A stretch of 7,036 nucleotides of DNA from Oscillospiraceae bacterium (lineage in GTDB: Bacteria > Bacillota > Clostridia > Oscillospirales > Ruminococcaceae), in assembly GCA_029098085.1 (NCBI GenBank), contig JAQXNQ010000381.1, positions 1 to 7,036 of the forward strand. The letters are read 5' to 3'. Both the position numbers and the translations under genes were made by a program. Below the pieces are notes generated by a model. It saw only the letters and a list, made by a program, of their open reading frames with translations, did no database searches and was not told the DNA's origin. Shown one piece after another: positions 6,259 through 7,036 of this stretch (its first letter is position 1; each line of letters starts with the position of its first letter).

Positions 6259-6276
6259 CGGGAGGCAGACCTCCCG
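6259..6276 (-). promoter_or_regulatory. 5'-leader hairpin of the paaK operon mRNA
   Basis: In the transcript CGGGAGG (6276-6270) pairs perfectly with CCTCCCG (6265-6259) around a 4-base loop. The start of transcription expected from the proximal promoter is near 6275, so the hairpin would form the very 5' end of that mRNA. It holds a GGGAGG that looks like a ribosome binding site but is closed in the stem, while the true site lies free just downstream. A role in mRNA stability is plausible but inferred. Confidence 0.5.
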
Positions 6277-6281
6277 CTTAT

Positions 6282-6310
6282 ATTATACTGTACTTTTTCA
6301 AAGGCTGCAA
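6282..6310 (-). promoter_or_regulatory. Proximal sigma-A promoter of the paaK-iorAB-ACT operon
   Basis: On the minus strand TTGCAG (6310-6305) and a perfect TATAAT (6287-6282) are spaced by exactly 17 bases, with an A-rich spacer. The expected start near 6275 leaves about 40 bases of leader before the paaK ATG. Confidence 0.78.
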
Positions 6311-6385
6311 GAATTTCCTGTGCGATTTTACCCATTTAAAGCCGCATCGCTTCTATGCTGTAAAACACGTATGGAAACTTTTTAT

Positions 6386-6414
6386 ATTTTATCATACTAT
6401 GCAGGGAAATTCAA
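6386..6414 (-). promoter_or_regulatory. Distal sigma-A promoter candidate upstream of paaK
   Basis: TTGAAT (6414-6409) and TAAAAT (6391-6386) are spaced by 17 bases, and TGA directly before the -10 box gives an extended -10 element. It lies 104 bases upstream of the proximal promoter and faces the same way. The stretch between the two holds small inverted repeats (for example GCGAT/ATCGC) but no gene that I can see. Confidence 0.6.
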
Positions 6415-6478
6415 GGCCAAAATCAGACAAAATACGCATGAAAGATGAATCTTCCACTTTTGCTGCCCGCAGACAGCC

Positions 6479-6513
6479 AAAAAGTCCCGGGGAAGTCATG
6501 CTTCCCCGGGACT
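6479..6513 (-). terminator. Rho-independent terminator of the HtrA-like protease gene
   Basis: In the transcript, 6513-6501 (AGTCCCGGGGAAG) pairs perfectly with 6495-6483, a 13-bp stem with a 5-base loop, followed by five U (6483-6479). It lies about 37 bases after the protease stop codon. No T-run follows on the plus strand, so it should act in one direction. Confidence 0.92.
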
Positions 6514-6550
6514 CTCCCCTTTCGGATCTATCCTGAAAGCCGCTGCCGGC

Positions 6551-7036
6551 TCAGATGGTGCTGGTGCTGAGACTGCCGGCCGGCTGCAGCTGCTGCAGGG
6601 TCAGGGACAGATCACCGGAACGATTGCCCCGGATCACCGATACGGTGATGGTGTCACCGACGCCGTGTTCCTTCAGCAGTGCCTTGACCTCCGCCACGGT
6701 GGAAACCGCCGTGCCGTCAATGGCGGTGATGCAGTCGCCCCGCTGGAAGCCGGCGTTCTGGGCAGCCGTGCTGCTGACTGCGGTCACATAGACGCCCGCC
6801 CGGCTGACACCAGCCTGCATGGCGGTTCGGTAATCACTGATTTCAGTCAAGCTCAGACCCATTTCCACCCGGCCGCTGACATAGCCGATCTGCATCAGCT
6901 CCTCTGCCACGCTGCGGGCGGTGTTGATGGGGATGGCAAAGCCGATGCCCTCAATGCCGGTGCCGGAGGACTTGGCGTTGACGATGCCGATCAGCCGACC
7001 TTGGTCATCGAACAGACCGCCGCCGGAATTGCCGGG
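6551..7036 (-). CDS. HtrA/DegP-type serine protease with PDZ domain (C-terminal part only)
   Basis: The last 161 residues of a trypsin-like serine protease that handles misfolded proteins at the cell envelope; the start and most of the protease domain lie beyond 7036. The visible part opens with PGNSGGGLFD, which carries the catalytic serine (codon 7027-7025), then LIGIVNAKS and the typical end of the protease domain, GIGFAIPIN, at about residues 30-38. A single PDZ domain follows at about residues 50-150, with GVYVTAVSSTAAQNAGFQRG, DCITAIDGTAV and VAEVKALLKEHGVGD as clear family blocks. It ends soon after the PDZ domain with a Ser/Thr-rich tail, so there is no second PDZ domain. The N-terminal membrane anchor usual in Gram-positive HtrA proteins cannot be checked. 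The gene has its own terminator and is not part of the paaK operon. Confidence 0.94.
   Translation of the reverse strand, partial: PGNSGGGLFDDQGRLIGIVNAKSSGTGIEGIGFAIPINTARSVAEELMQIGYVSGRVEMGLSLTEISDYRTAMQAGVSRAGVYVTAVSSTAAQNAGFQRGDCITAIDGTAVSTVAEVKALLKEHGVGDTITVSVIRGNRSGDLSLTLQQLQPAGSLSTSTI

Noticed and set aside
4930..6339. Open frame of about 470 codons on the plus strand opposite paaK
   Set aside because: Same antisense artefact: low-complexity composition, no recognisable domain and no convincing gene context.

Overview
The window reads as GC-rich DNA from an anaerobic, probably gut-associated Clostridia relative (Oscillospiraceae/Ruminococcaceae-like). This is an inference from four things: strong AAAGGAGG-type ribosome binding sites, sigma-A style promoters in AT-rich gaps between GC-rich genes, several TTG/GTG starts, and a ferredoxin-linked 2-oxoacid oxidoreductase typical of strict anaerobes. 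I cannot name the species. Every gene I accept lies on the minus strand, so the window is transcribed from position 7036 towards 1.

Region 1 (about 7036-6479) is the 3' end of an HtrA/DegP-type serine protease gene, closed by a strong intrinsic terminator. Region 2 (about 6478-6235) is a non-coding gap with two tandem promoter candidates and a short 5'-leader hairpin. Region 3 (6234-2080) is a four-gene operon: an AMP-forming phenylacetate-CoA ligase (paaK-like), indolepyruvate:ferredoxin oxidoreductase alpha (iorA) and beta (iorB), and a tandem-ACT protein, followed by a clear terminator. Together the enzymes can interconvert aryl-pyruvates, aryl-acetyl-CoAs and aryl-acetates (phenylacetate, indoleacetate, hydroxyphenylacetate), with the ACT protein a plausible amino-acid sensor. 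The direction of flux cannot be read from the DNA.

Region 4 (2079-1764) is an AT-rich gap with a promoter candidate for the last operon. Region 5 (1763-1) encodes a polar-amino-acid type ABC importer: a lipoprotein substrate-binding protein, a permease and the start of the ATPase, which runs off the window. A long GC-rich hairpin separates the binding-protein gene from the permease gene, and the permease and ATPase genes overlap by 14 bases.

The most unusual observation is that the substrate-binding protein appears circularly permuted. The segment that is normally second (SVDDL...GVQLGTTG...) comes right after the lipobox, and the segment that is normally first (FEPYEY...GMTVNEDR...) forms the C-terminus. 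The break falls at the inter-lobe hinge and a short linker joins the old termini. I found no CRISPR array, tRNA, rRNA, insertion sequence or phage gene.
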